DNA of 35,317 bases, taken from contig CAISYW010000004.1 of NCBI GenBank assembly GCA_903889795.1, positions 1 through 35,317 of the forward strand, written 5' to 3'. Under the pieces are notes generated by a model. It saw only the letters and a program-made list of their open reading frames with translations, was not told the origin of the DNA and searched no databases. Made by a program: the position numbers and the translations under genes. The stretch is from an uncultured Chlamydiae bacterium. Lineage in GTDB: Bacteria; Chlamydiota; Chlamydiia; Chlamydiales; SM23-39. Positions 6,868 through 15,139 of this stretch are shown in pieces (position 1 is the first letter of the stretch; each line of letters begins with the position of its first letter).

Positions 6868-7826
6868 AAAAAATATTCCACTTCAAAGATCGAAGAAAAT
6901 GCCGACCACCGCGCCTGAATTGCAGCCTTTTGCTTATTCGACGAATTCACCAAAACCGGAAAAACTTGCCTGATTTCCTGTCTATATTTCGTCTTCTTTT
7001 TTTTCGTAGCGAAGCGGTAGAGATCCCAGCGCCAATTCACTCTCCATGCCTCAGCCACCTGAGCCTTGATTTTTCCACAAAAGGATTGTCCCTGAAGAGC
7101 GTTGAAATCAGCCTTATTCTCCGCTTTCGTGAAAAACTCTGAAGTCGGTCCCGGATTGAGATAAATCAAATGCTGCTCGAAGCCAAATTTTTGCTTGAAT
7201 TGGAGAAAGTAATAATAATAACCCGCTTCAAATGACCATGCTTGGAGCATCTGATAAACTAAACGGCCTCCGGCCAGAGGCCCCCACCATTGACGCTGCA
7301 AGGCAAAATGAGACAAATCACACGACAAGATTGCTTGAGCGGGGATTGTGAGCGATTCGGGTTGATTGACCTTGCGGTTGATATGCTGATAAAAAACACT
7401 ATAGCCTATTTCCGGAATAATTTTGAAACCGCCTCTGCGATCCGTAAAATCAAAAATAAAGCCAACGTTCTGCTTGCCATCAGCCAAAAAACCACCGACA
7501 TTTTGCCTGAACGAACTGCGATAGAGCGGATCCGGGGAAATTCCCATCATACAAGTATCATGCGTACGACCCGATACAAACCAACCTACATCCGCATAAC
7601 TCGAAAACAGAAAACCCGACAACTTCAAGTCCAAATATCCATCGAGAATGACCGACTTGAGATCTCGATCCCGTTCCTTATAAATAAGGCTTTTATCTTG
7701 AGCCATCGAAAAAAGCATCTGATCATTTCGATAGCCAATACCGAATCCGAGGTTAAACCCATTTTTTTGAGCCGCCCCGACCGTAGCACCAAGCAGAATA
7801 AAAAAAAGACCAATCAATTGTTTCAT
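6864..7826 (-). CDS. Probable outer-membrane beta-barrel protein with signal peptide
   Basis: The 320-residue protein begins with a classic signal peptide (MKQLIGLFFILLGATVGAA, cleavage near residue 19). Alternating aromatic and polar strands follow (for example GFNLGFGIGYRNDQ and AWSFEAGYYYYFLQFKQKF), and it ends in FEVEYFF, a terminal aromatic typical of barrels inserted by BamA. This points to a porin-like or structural outer-membrane protein. Environmental chlamydiae have lineage-specific barrel families (such as the Pom proteins) that replace MOMP, and this may be one, but I cannot assign the family by eye. It converges on the TtcA-like gene. Confidence 0.6.
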   Translation of the reverse strand: MKQLIGLFFILLGATVGAAQKNGFNLGFGIGYRNDQMLFSMAQDKSLIYKERDRDLKSVILDGYLDLKLSGFLFSSYADVGWFVSGRTHDTCMMGISPDPLYRSSFRQNVGGFLADGKQNVGFIFDFTDRRGGFKIIPEIGYSVFYQHINRKVNQPESLTIPAQAILSCDLSHFALQRQWWGPLAGGRLVYQMLQAWSFEAGYYYYFLQFKQKFGFEQHLIYLNPGPTSEFFTKAENKADFNALQGQSFCGKIKAQVAEAWRVNWRWDLYRFATKKKKTKYRQEIRQVFPVLVNSSNKQKAAIQARWSAFSSIFEVEYFF

Positions 7827-7902
7827 AGACCAAAAATGTACTTGAACGGCTCTTTTTCTTCATTGAGAGAATTCATCAAAGGAGGTATAAAAATAGAACC
7901 TT

Positions 7903-9336
7903 ATGCTTGAAATCACGACATTAATTGTCTATTTCTCTCTTCTTTTGGCCGTTGCTTTTTTTTCATATCAAAAACAGCGGTCCGATACCGATTTCGTGAT
8001 CGGCAACCGCTCGATGAATTTTTGGCTAACCGCCCTCTCCGCTCATGCGAGCGATATGAGCAGTTGGCTCTTCCTCGGCTACCCTGCCATGATTTTTACC
8101 AACGGACTCATTGGTGCTTGGGCAGCCATCGGACTGACTTTTTTCATGTTTCTCAATTGGCATTTTATTGCCCCGCGTATCCGCACCGCTACCGAGCAAT
8201 TCAATAGCGTAACAATCAACGCCTATTTCGAAAGCCGTTTTGCCGATCGCTCCGGATCAATCCGTCTCATTTCCGCCGTCATGTCCATTCTTTTCTTTAC
8301 TATCTATATCTCATCCGGACTAGTTGCCTTAGGCGTTCTCGTTGAATCGCTGTTCAACATGCCCTATACGATCGGAATCTCCATCGGCCTTTTAATCGTC
8401 GTCGTCTATGTTTTTATGGGTGGATATCGCACAATTGCCTGGATCGACGTCTTTCAAGGCTTTTTTCTCTTGGCTGTAATCGTATTTATTCCCACGATTT
8501 TGCTTATGCAAATCGGAGGAATTCACCCCGTAATGAATGCCGCTGCAGCTCAAAAACTCTCAACGTCGCTTTTCCCCGACTTCAGCGGCCGCACATTGCT
8601 ATACATTATTCTCACAGCTGCAGGCTGGGGCCTAGGATATTTTGGCCAACCTCAGATCATCACCAAGTTCATGGGCATTCGCCATGTAAGTGAGATGAAC
8701 AAAGCCAAATGGCTCGGAATCAGCTGGCAATTTACCGCACTGACCGCCGCGACTCTCGTTGGTCTCATCGGCATCTACTTTTTCCCTTCCGGTCTCGATG
8801 ATCCCCAGCGAGTTATTTTAAATATCGTGCAAACGACCTTGCCTGCTTTTTTTGCCGTGTTGGTGCTCTGCGCAATCTTGGCTGCCTCAACCAACGTCAT
8901 GGCCGCTCAAATTCTCGTCGTCGCCTCCAATCTATCAGAAGATTTTTACAAAAGAATTCTTCGAAAAGAAGCGACTCCATCCGAACTGCTGCGGGTATCG
9001 AGGATCAGTGTTTTGATTATTGCTGTGATTGCTTTTGTCATCGCCTATTTCAAAATCTCTACGATCTATCGTCTCGTTCTTTACTCTTGGTCCGGCCTTG
9101 GCGCTTCGTTTGGTCCCCTTCTTTTGCTTTCCCTCTATCGAAAATCGATCAACCGATATGGCGCCTTCGTGGGAATACTCGTCGGCGGCTTAACCGCAGC
9201 GATCTGGCCTTATGTCGAAAATTTCTATCACTGGGAAACCCCCAGCTCACTCGTTGCGGGTTTCATTTTGAGTCTTTTCTCGATTGAGATTGTCTCTTAC
9301 TTCACACGTCAAAGAACAACAATAAAAAACAATTAA
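7903..9336 (+). CDS. putP: Sodium:solute symporter, PutP-like (proline/Na+)
   Basis: The 477-residue polytopic membrane protein matches the SSS/SLC5 family and is closest in length and motifs to PutP. It has DFVIGNRSMNFWLTALSAHASDMSSWLFLG near the N-terminus (residues about 26-55), the VVYVFMGGYRTIAWIDVFQG region and GWGLGYFGQPQI, with about 12-13 predicted membrane segments. It would import proline or a related amino acid with Na+, which suits an obligate intracellular lifestyle. An exact AAAGGAGGT sits 16 nt before the ATG, which is farther than usual, and an in-frame TAG lies between them. It precedes surE by 10 bp. Confidence 0.85.
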   Translation: MLEITTLIVYFSLLLAVAFFSYQKQRSDTDFVIGNRSMNFWLTALSAHASDMSSWLFLGYPAMIFTNGLIGAWAAIGLTFFMFLNWHFIAPRIRTATEQFNSVTINAYFESRFADRSGSIRLISAVMSILFFTIYISSGLVALGVLVESLFNMPYTIGISIGLLIVVVYVFMGGYRTIAWIDVFQGFFLLAVIVFIPTILLMQIGGIHPVMNAAAAQKLSTSLFPDFSGRTLLYIILTAAGWGLGYFGQPQIITKFMGIRHVSEMNKAKWLGISWQFTALTAATLVGLIGIYFFPSGLDDPQRVILNIVQTTLPAFFAVLVLCAILAASTNVMAAQILVVASNLSEDFYKRILRKEATPSELLRVSRISVLIIAVIAFVIAYFKISTIYRLVLYSWSGLGASFGPLLLLSLYRKSINRYGAFVGILVGGLTAAIWPYVENFYHWETPSSLVAGFILSLFSIEIVSYFTRQRTTIKNN

Positions 9337-9346
9337 ATGGACCATT

Positions 9347-10171
9347 ATGACGCGCCCTTTCATCCTCATCACCAATGACGACGGAATTCAAGCACTAGGT
9401 ATTAAACATCTGTGGCACGCGATTCGCGATTTCGCTGACGTAGCCATCGTTGCTCCCTATTCGGAAAAATCGGGCAGCAGCATCTCCTTTACCTGGACCA
9501 AACCTCTCGACATCAGCGAATATGCCTGGGAAGACGCCACACCCGCTTGGACTGTCAATGACGGCACCCCTGCCGATTGTGTAAAAATGGCTATGAGCGT
9601 ACTGCTAACCCGGCGTCCCCATCTCATCGTATCCGGAGTCAATCGTGGCTCGAATGCCGGACGAACCGTTCTGTATAGCGGGACCATTGGAGGCGTAATA
9701 GAAGGAGTGATGCGCAATATTCCGGGGATCGCCTTTTCGTTTTCAGACACCAACTTCCCCGCATTAGGCACTGCCAAATCCACCATTTCTGCCATTGTCA
9801 AACACTTTTTAGCTTCTCCCCTCCCCTTCGGATCGTTTATGAATGTAAACTTTCCCTCTAAATTCGAACAAGGCGTTAAAGGCATTCGGATGGCTCGGCA
9901 AGGCCGCAGTTATTGGATTGAAAATCCCGATAAACGCCGTCATCCCGGCGGGAGCACTTATTATTGGCTCGGAGGTCAATGGGAAAAGCATGAAGAAGCC
10001 ACCGACAGCGACATCGCTTTACTACAGCAAGGTTATGTCACCATTGCGCCCATTCATGTCGGCGATCTCACAGATCAACAACTTCTGCAAAAACACAGCG
10101 ACTCGATCCAACAGATTGTTCCATGTTGTAAGACAGATGTTGAGGAAAAAGATCTTTTCAGCCTAAAATAA
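9347..10171 (+). CDS. surE: 5'/3'-nucleotidase SurE
   Basis: The 274-residue protein carries the SurE hallmarks: ITNDDGIQALGI at the N-terminus (metal-binding Asp8-Asp9), GSSISFT (about 43-49), NDGTPADCVKMA (about 75-86) and SGVNRGSNAGRTVLYSGTIG (about 101-120). SurE removes phosphate from nucleoside 5'- and 3'-monophosphates and short polyphosphates. It starts 10 bp after putP and is probably co-transcribed with it. The tRNA-Val gene follows 30 bp downstream. Confidence 0.92.
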   Translation: MTRPFILITNDDGIQALGIKHLWHAIRDFADVAIVAPYSEKSGSSISFTWTKPLDISEYAWEDATPAWTVNDGTPADCVKMAMSVLLTRRPHLIVSGVNRGSNAGRTVLYSGTIGGVIEGVMRNIPGIAFSFSDTNFPALGTAKSTISAIVKHFLASPLPFGSFMNVNFPSKFEQGVKGIRMARQGRSYWIENPDKRRHPGGSTYYWLGGQWEKHEEATDSDIALLQQGYVTIAPIHVGDLTDQQLLQKHSDSIQQIVPCCKTDVEEKDLFSLK

Positions 10172-10201
10172 TCTCACGTTTTTGGACGATCTCGTCCTTG
10201 A

Positions 10202-10274
10202 GGGCGTATAGCTCAGTTGGTAGAGCTCCTGTCTTACACACAGGTGGTCATAGGTTCGAGTCCTTTTGCGCCCA
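10202..10274 (+). tRNA. tRNA-Val (TAC)
   Basis: The acceptor GGGCGTA pairs with TGCGCCC (one G-U pair) with discriminator A. The D-arm reads GCTCAGTTGGTAGAGC. The anticodon stem-loop CCTGTCTTACACACAGG shows TAC, and the T-loop is TTCGAGT. No CCA is encoded. It is paired with tRNA-Asp 12 bp downstream, an arrangement also known in Chlamydia. Confidence 0.95.
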
Positions 10275-10286
10275 AAGTTTTTTTTT

Positions 10287-10360
10287 GCGGGAGTAGCTCA
10301 ATTGGTTAGAGCGCCGCCCTGTCACGGCGGAGGTTGCGGGTTCGAGCCCCGTCTCTCGCG
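10287..10360 (+). tRNA. tRNA-Asp (GTC)
   Basis: The acceptor GCGGGAG pairs with CTCTCGC (one G-U) and has the G discriminator expected for tRNA-Asp. The anticodon stem-loop CCGCCCTGTCACGGCGG shows GTC. The T-arm reads GCGGGTTCGAGCCCCGT. No CCA is encoded. Confidence 0.95.
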
Positions 10361-10525
10361 TTTTTCATAACGCTACATTACGATTTATTTTGTTGAAAAC
10401 GATGAAAGGTTTTGACGAGCAAATAATTTAATATTTGAACGAATTACCTAACTGGTTAATCAAGAATAAATTGAATCATCAAAAACCCCCAAAAAAAATC
10501 GACATGGCAACGAAAAACATGTTGT

Positions 10526-10551
10526 AAATCTGTGCTTGAACAGATTTTTTT
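10526..10551 (+). terminator. Rho-independent terminator before yitT-like gene
   Basis: AAATCTGT pairs with ACAGATTT across a GCTTGA loop and runs into a T tract (ATTTTTTTC). It lies downstream of the tRNA pair and upstream of the YitT-family gene, so it likely ends the putP-surE-tRNA transcript. Confidence 0.6.
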
Positions 10552-10611
10552 CATATAAAGTCGTAAACGTTTTCTTTTACTAAATTTTTCTTTTGGTTAT
10601 TTCAAGGATAT

Positions 10612-11532
10612 ATGACTGATAAATTTTCGCCTTCCCGATCGCTAGTTCACTATCTGATCAGCTTCTGCGGAATTACGCTAGGAGCTTTGTTAGCTGCGCT
10701 CGCCATCCGCATTTTTTTAATCCCAAACGAATTAATTGACGGAGGCGTCATTGGTATCGCATTGATCCTCGGTCGATTATTTGGCAATTCCTACCTCTCC
10801 TATTTTCTGATCGCCTTAAATATTCCATTTTTGTTTCTTGCCTGGCGCTACATACGGCGTTCGTTTGTTATTTACATGCTGGTCGCCACTATTATTTTTG
10901 CCCTCTTTTTGTCAATCTTGCAGAAGATTCCCACCTTTGCAGCGGACCCCCTTGAAGCAATCGTGATTGGCGGCGTAATGCTAGGCGCCGGAGCAGGCCT
11001 TATTATCCGCAATGGCGGCTGCACGGATGGCACAGAAATTCTCGCCATTATTATCAACCGCAAAAAAGGGTTCACGGTTGGACAGGTCGTTCTTTTCATT
11101 AATATTTTCATCTTCTCAGCCTATGGCTGGATTTTTCACGACTGGCACATTGCCCTCCGCTCTCTGATGACCTATATCGTTGCGTTTAAAATGATCGATA
11201 TCGTGATCGCAGGACTCGAAGAACTCAAGTCCGTACTCATCATGTGTTCGCATCCGGAAAAACTGAGTAAAATCATCACCCATGAGCTAGGGTTAGGCCT
11301 CACCTTCATAAAAGGTAAGGGCGGATACTCAGGCGAAGACCGCGATATTTTATTTATCATCGTCGAGCGACTCGATTTGGCTGAATTAAAAGAAATTGTC
11401 CTAAGAGAAGACCCTTCGGCTTTTATGGCGATCGAAAACTTGCATGAAGTCGCCTACGGACGAACGGCCCGCATCGCCTTAAGCCGCAAAGCACGCAGCA
11501 GCTTTACGAAAAGACTGATTGGGAAAAGATAA
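10612..11532 (+). CDS. YitT-family membrane protein (DUF161/DUF2179)
   Basis: The 306-residue protein has the YitT layout: five to six N-terminal membrane segments (about 15-185) with the family motifs NELIDGGVIGIALI (about 38-51) and GAGAGLIIRNGGCTDGTEIL (about 125-144). A soluble C-terminal DUF2179 domain follows from about 200 (GLTFIKGKGGYSGEDRDILF at about 228-247). The biochemical function of YitT proteins is not established. The stop codon is followed within 4 bp by a palindromic element. No good ribosome site is visible beyond AAGGAT before the ATG. Confidence 0.8.
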   Translation: MTDKFSPSRSLVHYLISFCGITLGALLAALAIRIFLIPNELIDGGVIGIALILGRLFGNSYLSYFLIALNIPFLFLAWRYIRRSFVIYMLVATIIFALFLSILQKIPTFAADPLEAIVIGGVMLGAGAGLIIRNGGCTDGTEILAIIINRKKGFTVGQVVLFINIFIFSAYGWIFHDWHIALRSLMTYIVAFKMIDIVIAGLEELKSVLIMCSHPEKLSKIITHELGLGLTFIKGKGGYSGEDRDILFIIVERLDLAELKEIVLREDPSAFMAIENLHEVAYGRTARIALSRKARSSFTKRLIGKR

Positions 11533-11535
11533 TAA

Positions 11536-11699
11536 AGGAGACGCTGAATAAGTGCTGTTTTGAAGATCGAGAGCGATTTTCGTAGTGAGATTGAGTTTGG
11601 AGCACGACGCTAACTTCTTGCAAGTTAGCAGAGTGCGAAAACTCGATCGGAACAGAAAACTCGCCTCGAGATTCATTCATGACTTATTCAGCGTTTCCT
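11536..11699. repeat. MITE-like palindromic element with GCTGAATAAGT ends (about 164 bp)
   Basis: The left end ACGCTGAATAAGT (11541-11553) is matched exactly in inverted orientation at 11682-11694, and the flanking AGGAG/AGGAA bases also mirror each other. The centre has a strong hairpin GCTAACTT-CTTGC-AAGTTAGC (about 11609-11629). No transposase is present. The element starts 4 bp after the yitT-like stop and its right end contains the ATG (11679) that would otherwise be read as the LOG gene start. Confidence 0.75.
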
Positions 11700-11714
11700 G
11701 AAAGAGACGCCTAC

Positions 11715-12419
11715 ATGATTGATGATGACGAATACGCCCAAGAACATATGAAGCCTCATAAGAGAATTCATTCTCTCGATTCCTGGCGTATTTTCCGCAT
11801 CATGTCGGAATTTGTCGACGGCTTTGAAACGATGACCTTTCTCGGTCCTTCCGTTGCCATTTTCGGATCAACCAACCCCAATCCCATAAATCCCCATTAT
11901 TATGAACTGACCACTCAACTGGCAGAAAAAATTGTCAAGAAAGGCTTTGCTATAATTACGGGCGGCGGCCCGGGTATCATGGAATGCGCAAATAAGGGGG
12001 CGCAAATGGGGGGCGGCAAATCATGCGGTCTCTGCATTAACCTTCCCAGCGAGGGAAAGCAAAATCCCTATATCGACCCCAAATATAAACTCGAGTTTCG
12101 CTATTTTTTCGTTCGAAAAGTAATGTTTGTTCGTTATGCGCAAGCCTTTGTCGTAATGCCGGGCGGCTTTGGCACTCTCGACGAACTCTTCGAAGCCCTG
12201 ACTCTCATTCAAACGGGCAAAATCAAATATTTTCCGGTTTATCTTGTCGGCAAAGATTATTGGAAAGGTCTTCTCGATTGGCTTCGCAATACGGTAATGG
12301 AGAATAATAACATTAAAAAAATTGATTTCGATCTCATTCGCCTTTCCGACGATCCCGATGAAATTGCCGAAGGCATTGAAAAGCACTACAGACAGACAAA
12401 GTCGATCGAAAACTTTTAA
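11715..12419 (+). CDS. LOG-family (TIGR00730) nucleoside-5'-monophosphate phosphoribohydrolase-like protein
   Basis: Taking the ATG at 11715, the protein has 234 residues. It carries the Rossmann-like LOG signatures GGGPGIME (about 83-90) and PGGFGTLDE (149-157), with the conserved FFVRKVMFVRYAQAFVVMPG lead-in. LOG and PpnN relatives cleave the N-glycosidic bond of nucleoside monophosphates to free base plus ribose 5-phosphate. The physiological substrate here is unknown. An upstream in-frame ATG at 11679 lies inside a mobile palindrome and is probably not native. A second palindromic element follows at 12477. Confidence 0.85.
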   Translation: MIDDDEYAQEHMKPHKRIHSLDSWRIFRIMSEFVDGFETMTFLGPSVAIFGSTNPNPINPHYYELTTQLAEKIVKKGFAIITGGGPGIMECANKGAQMGGGKSCGLCINLPSEGKQNPYIDPKYKLEFRYFFVRKVMFVRYAQAFVVMPGGFGTLDELFEALTLIQTGKIKYFPVYLVGKDYWKGLLDWLRNTVMENNNIKKIDFDLIRLSDDPDEIAEGIEKHYRQTKSIENF

Positions 12420-12476
12420 CCCCAAATCCGATTTTTCAAGCAGCTTGTATATACAGCCGTAGAAATATTTACTTAT

Positions 12477-12644
12477 GGAGTTGTCAAACAATAAGTTAAA
12501 GCATTACAAGGCCATTATACCGGATCATTTTTCACATGTTCTTGCGCAGAAGATATTGAACAAGAATATCTTCTACGCAAGAACATGTGAAACCTGAACC
12601 AGTCTAAGACCTTTTAATGCTATAACTTATTATTTGACATCTCC
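12477..12644. repeat. MITE-like element with nested 26-bp hairpin (about 168 bp)
   Basis: The ends GGAGTTGTCAAACAATAAG and (inverted) GGAGATGTCAAATAATAAG match over about 30 bp with three differences. Inside lies a second inverted repeat whose 26-bp arms (12532-12557 and 12565-12590) differ at one position, around a 7-nt loop. It has no coding capacity. Its right end carries TTGACA (12634-12639) pointing toward the nucleotide operon, so it could supply a -35 box, although no strong -10 follows at the right distance. The remaining bases up to 12741 are AT-rich with nothing else recognised. Confidence 0.8.
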
Positions 12645-12741
12645 TAACTCGTCTTATCCATACCATATACTTTTTAATTTAAATTACAAAAAAAACCCAA
12701 AAAAACTTATTATGTTCCACCTTTACAGCTAACGCAAAAAC

Positions 12742-14040
12742 ATGACATTAAAAAATGTTATCTTCAAGGATCCTCAGGTTGGATATTGCATAGCAAATCT
12801 AAGTATTGCTGAAGGCCGTATTCAAAAAATCGAGATACTTGATCGTTCGTTAAAAGATTTAAGCCAGGTTGATTTTTACGTCACACCGGGATTTGTTAAT
12901 TCTCATTTACACCCCAATCAACTCCTCGACCGACGATTGCTGGATGAGCTGAATATCTCCCAGCTTATTGACTGCATGCATGGGGATTACAAAAAAACTG
13001 ATCAGATACGTTATGCGCAAGCCGTTTTTGTTTTGATGGATGCAATCAAATCCGGGACCACATCTATTTATGCGGTAGCCAGCAATCCTTATCCTGTAAT
13101 CGATGCTTTCAAGAAATTACGAATAAAAGGCGCAGTGGCTTGTTTTTATAACGACCGATGGGAAGGCTTCGGAACACCCCCGGCTCTTTCTTTGCTTCAT
13201 GCCATCGAAGAGCAATTCAAGCAGGTCGTCAAAGAGAAAAACGAGCGTTTTGCGATTCACATCGGTTCCGCCTCTGTAGAGAGCGCTTCTAACGAATTAT
13301 TAGTCTTGATGGATCGCTTGGCAAAAGACTTTGCAAGTAAAGTCAATATTCATGTGTGCGAAGGGTGGGATTCTGTCCGCTCCTGCATGAATTCGCGGCA
13401 ACTTTCGCCGATTCATTTATTATCGCAGTTAAATGTTTTAGGTTCGCACTGGAACTTAATTCATGCTGCATCGCTTAATCCGGAAGAAATTGCTCTTATT
13501 GCTAAACATCAAGCGTCCGTTATTCATTGCCCTGTCAGCAATGCCAAAACCGGCGTTGGTATAGCACCCGTAATCGAGTTGATGAATCGAGGCGTCAGAA
13601 TTGGACTGGGAACCGATGCCTGCAGCAACAACAACACGAACAACATCCTCAACGAAGCCTATTTTGCCTCATTGATTCATGCGGCTGATCAACAAAATGC
13701 CAAGGCGCTCTCAGTTGAGACCCTAATGCAATGGATAACAACCCGGGGTCACGAAATTATCGGGACAGGTCAACAAGGAACCATTTCTGTTGGAGAACCC
13801 GCAGATTTGCTGCTCTGGTCACTTCATGAAAATTCCTTCGTGCCTCTCGCTTATGGCAAATTCGATGCGGCGCTGATCTATAATGCTCCCGATCTAAAAC
13901 CTCATACAGTGATAATTGATGGAGTCATCGTCGTTGAAAATTATACGTTTACACTACTTTCTGAGAAAGAAATCAGAGAAGAAGCCAATCAATGTGGCTT
14001 TAATATGCAAACATTTATGAACGGAAATATCTGCAAATGA
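12742..14040 (+). CDS. Amidohydrolase (ATZ/TRZ/SsnA-type deaminase family)
   Basis: The 432-residue protein is a metal-dependent amidohydrolase of the COG0402 type. The HxH pair is in NSHLHPN (H55, H57), the next ligand region is NIHVCEG (H204, E207), then LIHAASL (H241), the family motif HCPVSN (262-267), and the catalytic/metal Asp in GLGTDACSNNN (D292). Relatives deaminate guanine, cytosine, adenosine analogues or triazines. It is the first gene of a tightly coupled set with a dNMP-kinase-like protein, two Dcd homologues and a nucleotide transporter. A base or nucleoside deamination role is therefore inferred, but the substrate is unknown. Its stop overlaps the next start as ATGA. Confidence 0.85.
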   Translation: MTLKNVIFKDPQVGYCIANLSIAEGRIQKIEILDRSLKDLSQVDFYVTPGFVNSHLHPNQLLDRRLLDELNISQLIDCMHGDYKKTDQIRYAQAVFVLMDAIKSGTTSIYAVASNPYPVIDAFKKLRIKGAVACFYNDRWEGFGTPPALSLLHAIEEQFKQVVKEKNERFAIHIGSASVESASNELLVLMDRLAKDFASKVNIHVCEGWDSVRSCMNSRQLSPIHLLSQLNVLGSHWNLIHAASLNPEEIALIAKHQASVIHCPVSNAKTGVGIAPVIELMNRGVRIGLGTDACSNNNTNNILNEAYFASLIHAADQQNAKALSVETLMQWITTRGHEIIGTGQQGTISVGEPADLLLWSLHENSFVPLAYGKFDAALIYNAPDLKPHTVIIDGVIVVENYTFTLLSEKEIREEANQCGFNMQTFMNGNICK

Positions 14041-14597
14041 GTCAAAAAACACAGAGAAAGCTCGCGCTCTTAGGTAATACAGGAGTCGGCAAAGACACCT
14101 TTGTAAGGATTTTTCAAAAGCGATATGCATATCTTTCGATGCATTTGATTAAGTTGGCAACGCCGCTCTATGAGGGGCAAAATGCGATCTATGAGCTTTG
14201 CGGCAGAAAAATTGAACGGGAAGTTCAAGATGGAATTCTATTAAACTTTTTAGGGAATCACATGCGCCGCATCAATCCCGATGTGATCAAAGAGTGCTTT
14301 TTAAGAGACCTACATAAAAAAGGGCAAGAACCTGACTTAATCATCTGTCATGACACTCGTCCTCTTGATGTGTCCTTTGTCAGAGATGCGGGATTTTTTG
14401 TTTTGAATATTGCATCGGATTCAGAAATTGCCTTAGAACGCCGGAAAGCGCGCGGAGATTTATCCTTAGGGTCATCCGATCATCATACTGAAAAAGGGCT
14501 CTCAAGCGAGCTGTATGATGCACAGATTTTAAACAACGGAACTTTAGAAGACTTCGAACAAAAGATTGTAAAATTCATAGATGGGTGGTTTCTATGA
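14037..14597 (+). CDS. P-loop dNMP-kinase-like protein
   Basis: The 186-residue protein begins with a Walker A loop, GNTGVGKDT (13-21), of the short form seen in nucleoside-monophosphate kinases and in the T4 gp1-like dNMP kinase group. A later DTRPLDVSFVRDAGFFVLNI segment fits the acidic and base-binding core strands, and ERRKARGD (about 139-146) resembles a lid with arginines. It probably phosphorylates a (deoxy)nucleoside monophosphate, and the exact base is unknown. The gene overlaps its neighbours on both sides through ATGA junctions (14037-14040 and 14594-14597). The kinase call is by motif only. Confidence 0.65.
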   Translation: MSQKTQRKLALLGNTGVGKDTFVRIFQKRYAYLSMHLIKLATPLYEGQNAIYELCGRKIEREVQDGILLNFLGNHMRRINPDVIKECFLRDLHKKGQEPDLIICHDTRPLDVSFVRDAGFFVLNIASDSEIALERRKARGDLSLGSSDHHTEKGLSSELYDAQILNNGTLEDFEQKIVKFIDGWFL

Positions 14598-15139
14598 TTC
14601 TCACTGGTCAAGAAATAAAAAAACAAGTAGCTCTCAAGCGAATTCATATATCGCCTTTTATAAAAAACAACATCAATCCGAATAGCTACAATTATTGTTT
14701 GGCTTCAGAATTGCTCGAAATTATCGATAATCCCATCGACCCCAAGTCTGAGCAGCAATTTCGCAAAATTCAGATATCGGAAGAAGGGTATGTTCTTCAA
14801 CCGGGCCATCTTTATCTTGGCAGTACAATGGAAGAAATCGGCAGCGATTATTACGTCACAAGCTTGATTGGACGCTCATCCGTTGGAAGATTGGGAATAT
14901 TTGTACAAATTACCGCAGATTTAGGGCATCTGGGCGCCAAGCACCGCTGGACTCTTGAACTTAAAGTTGTACAACCGGTGATTTGTTATCCCGGAATGAA
15001 AATCGGCCAGGTCAGTTTCTGGAGCGTTAAAGGAGAAACGAAGCAGCTTTACCAAGGTAAATATGCTGAATATTCAAGTGCGCACCGCAGCGAAATCCAT
15101 CGAGAACTATCCTTAACAACAAATGAGATAACACTATGA
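14594..15139 (+). CDS. dcd: dCTP deaminase homologue 1 (catalytic Glu present, lid altered)
   Basis: Starting at the ATG that overlaps the kinase stop (14594), the protein has 181 residues and begins MILTGQEI as Dcd proteins do. It has the trimer/active-site motif GRSSVGRLG (93-101) and the catalytic segment RWTLEL with E122, corresponding to the Glu that activates water in E. coli Dcd (E138). The C-terminal lid normally reads YxGKYQxxxGPxxS. Here it is YQGKYAEYSSAHRSE, so the Gln and Gly-Pro that close over the triphosphate are missing. dCTP to dUTP deamination is the family reaction. Activity alone is uncertain. The stop overlaps the next start (ATGA). Confidence 0.85.
   Translation: MILTGQEIKKQVALKRIHISPFIKNNINPNSYNYCLASELLEIIDNPIDPKSEQQFRKIQISEEGYVLQPGHLYLGSTMEEIGSDYYVTSLIGRSSVGRLGIFVQITADLGHLGAKHRWTLELKVVQPVICYPGMKIGQVSFWSVKGETKQLYQGKYAEYSSAHRSEIHRELSLTTNEITL

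Noticed and set aside
7290..7910. 206-codon plus-strand reading frame
   Set aside because: It is antisense to the outer-membrane protein gene, which has a signal peptide and barrel features; the opposite frame has no domain.
12021..12491. 156-codon minus-strand reading frame
   Set aside because: It is antisense to the well-supported LOG gene and enters the palindromic element; no recognisable motif.
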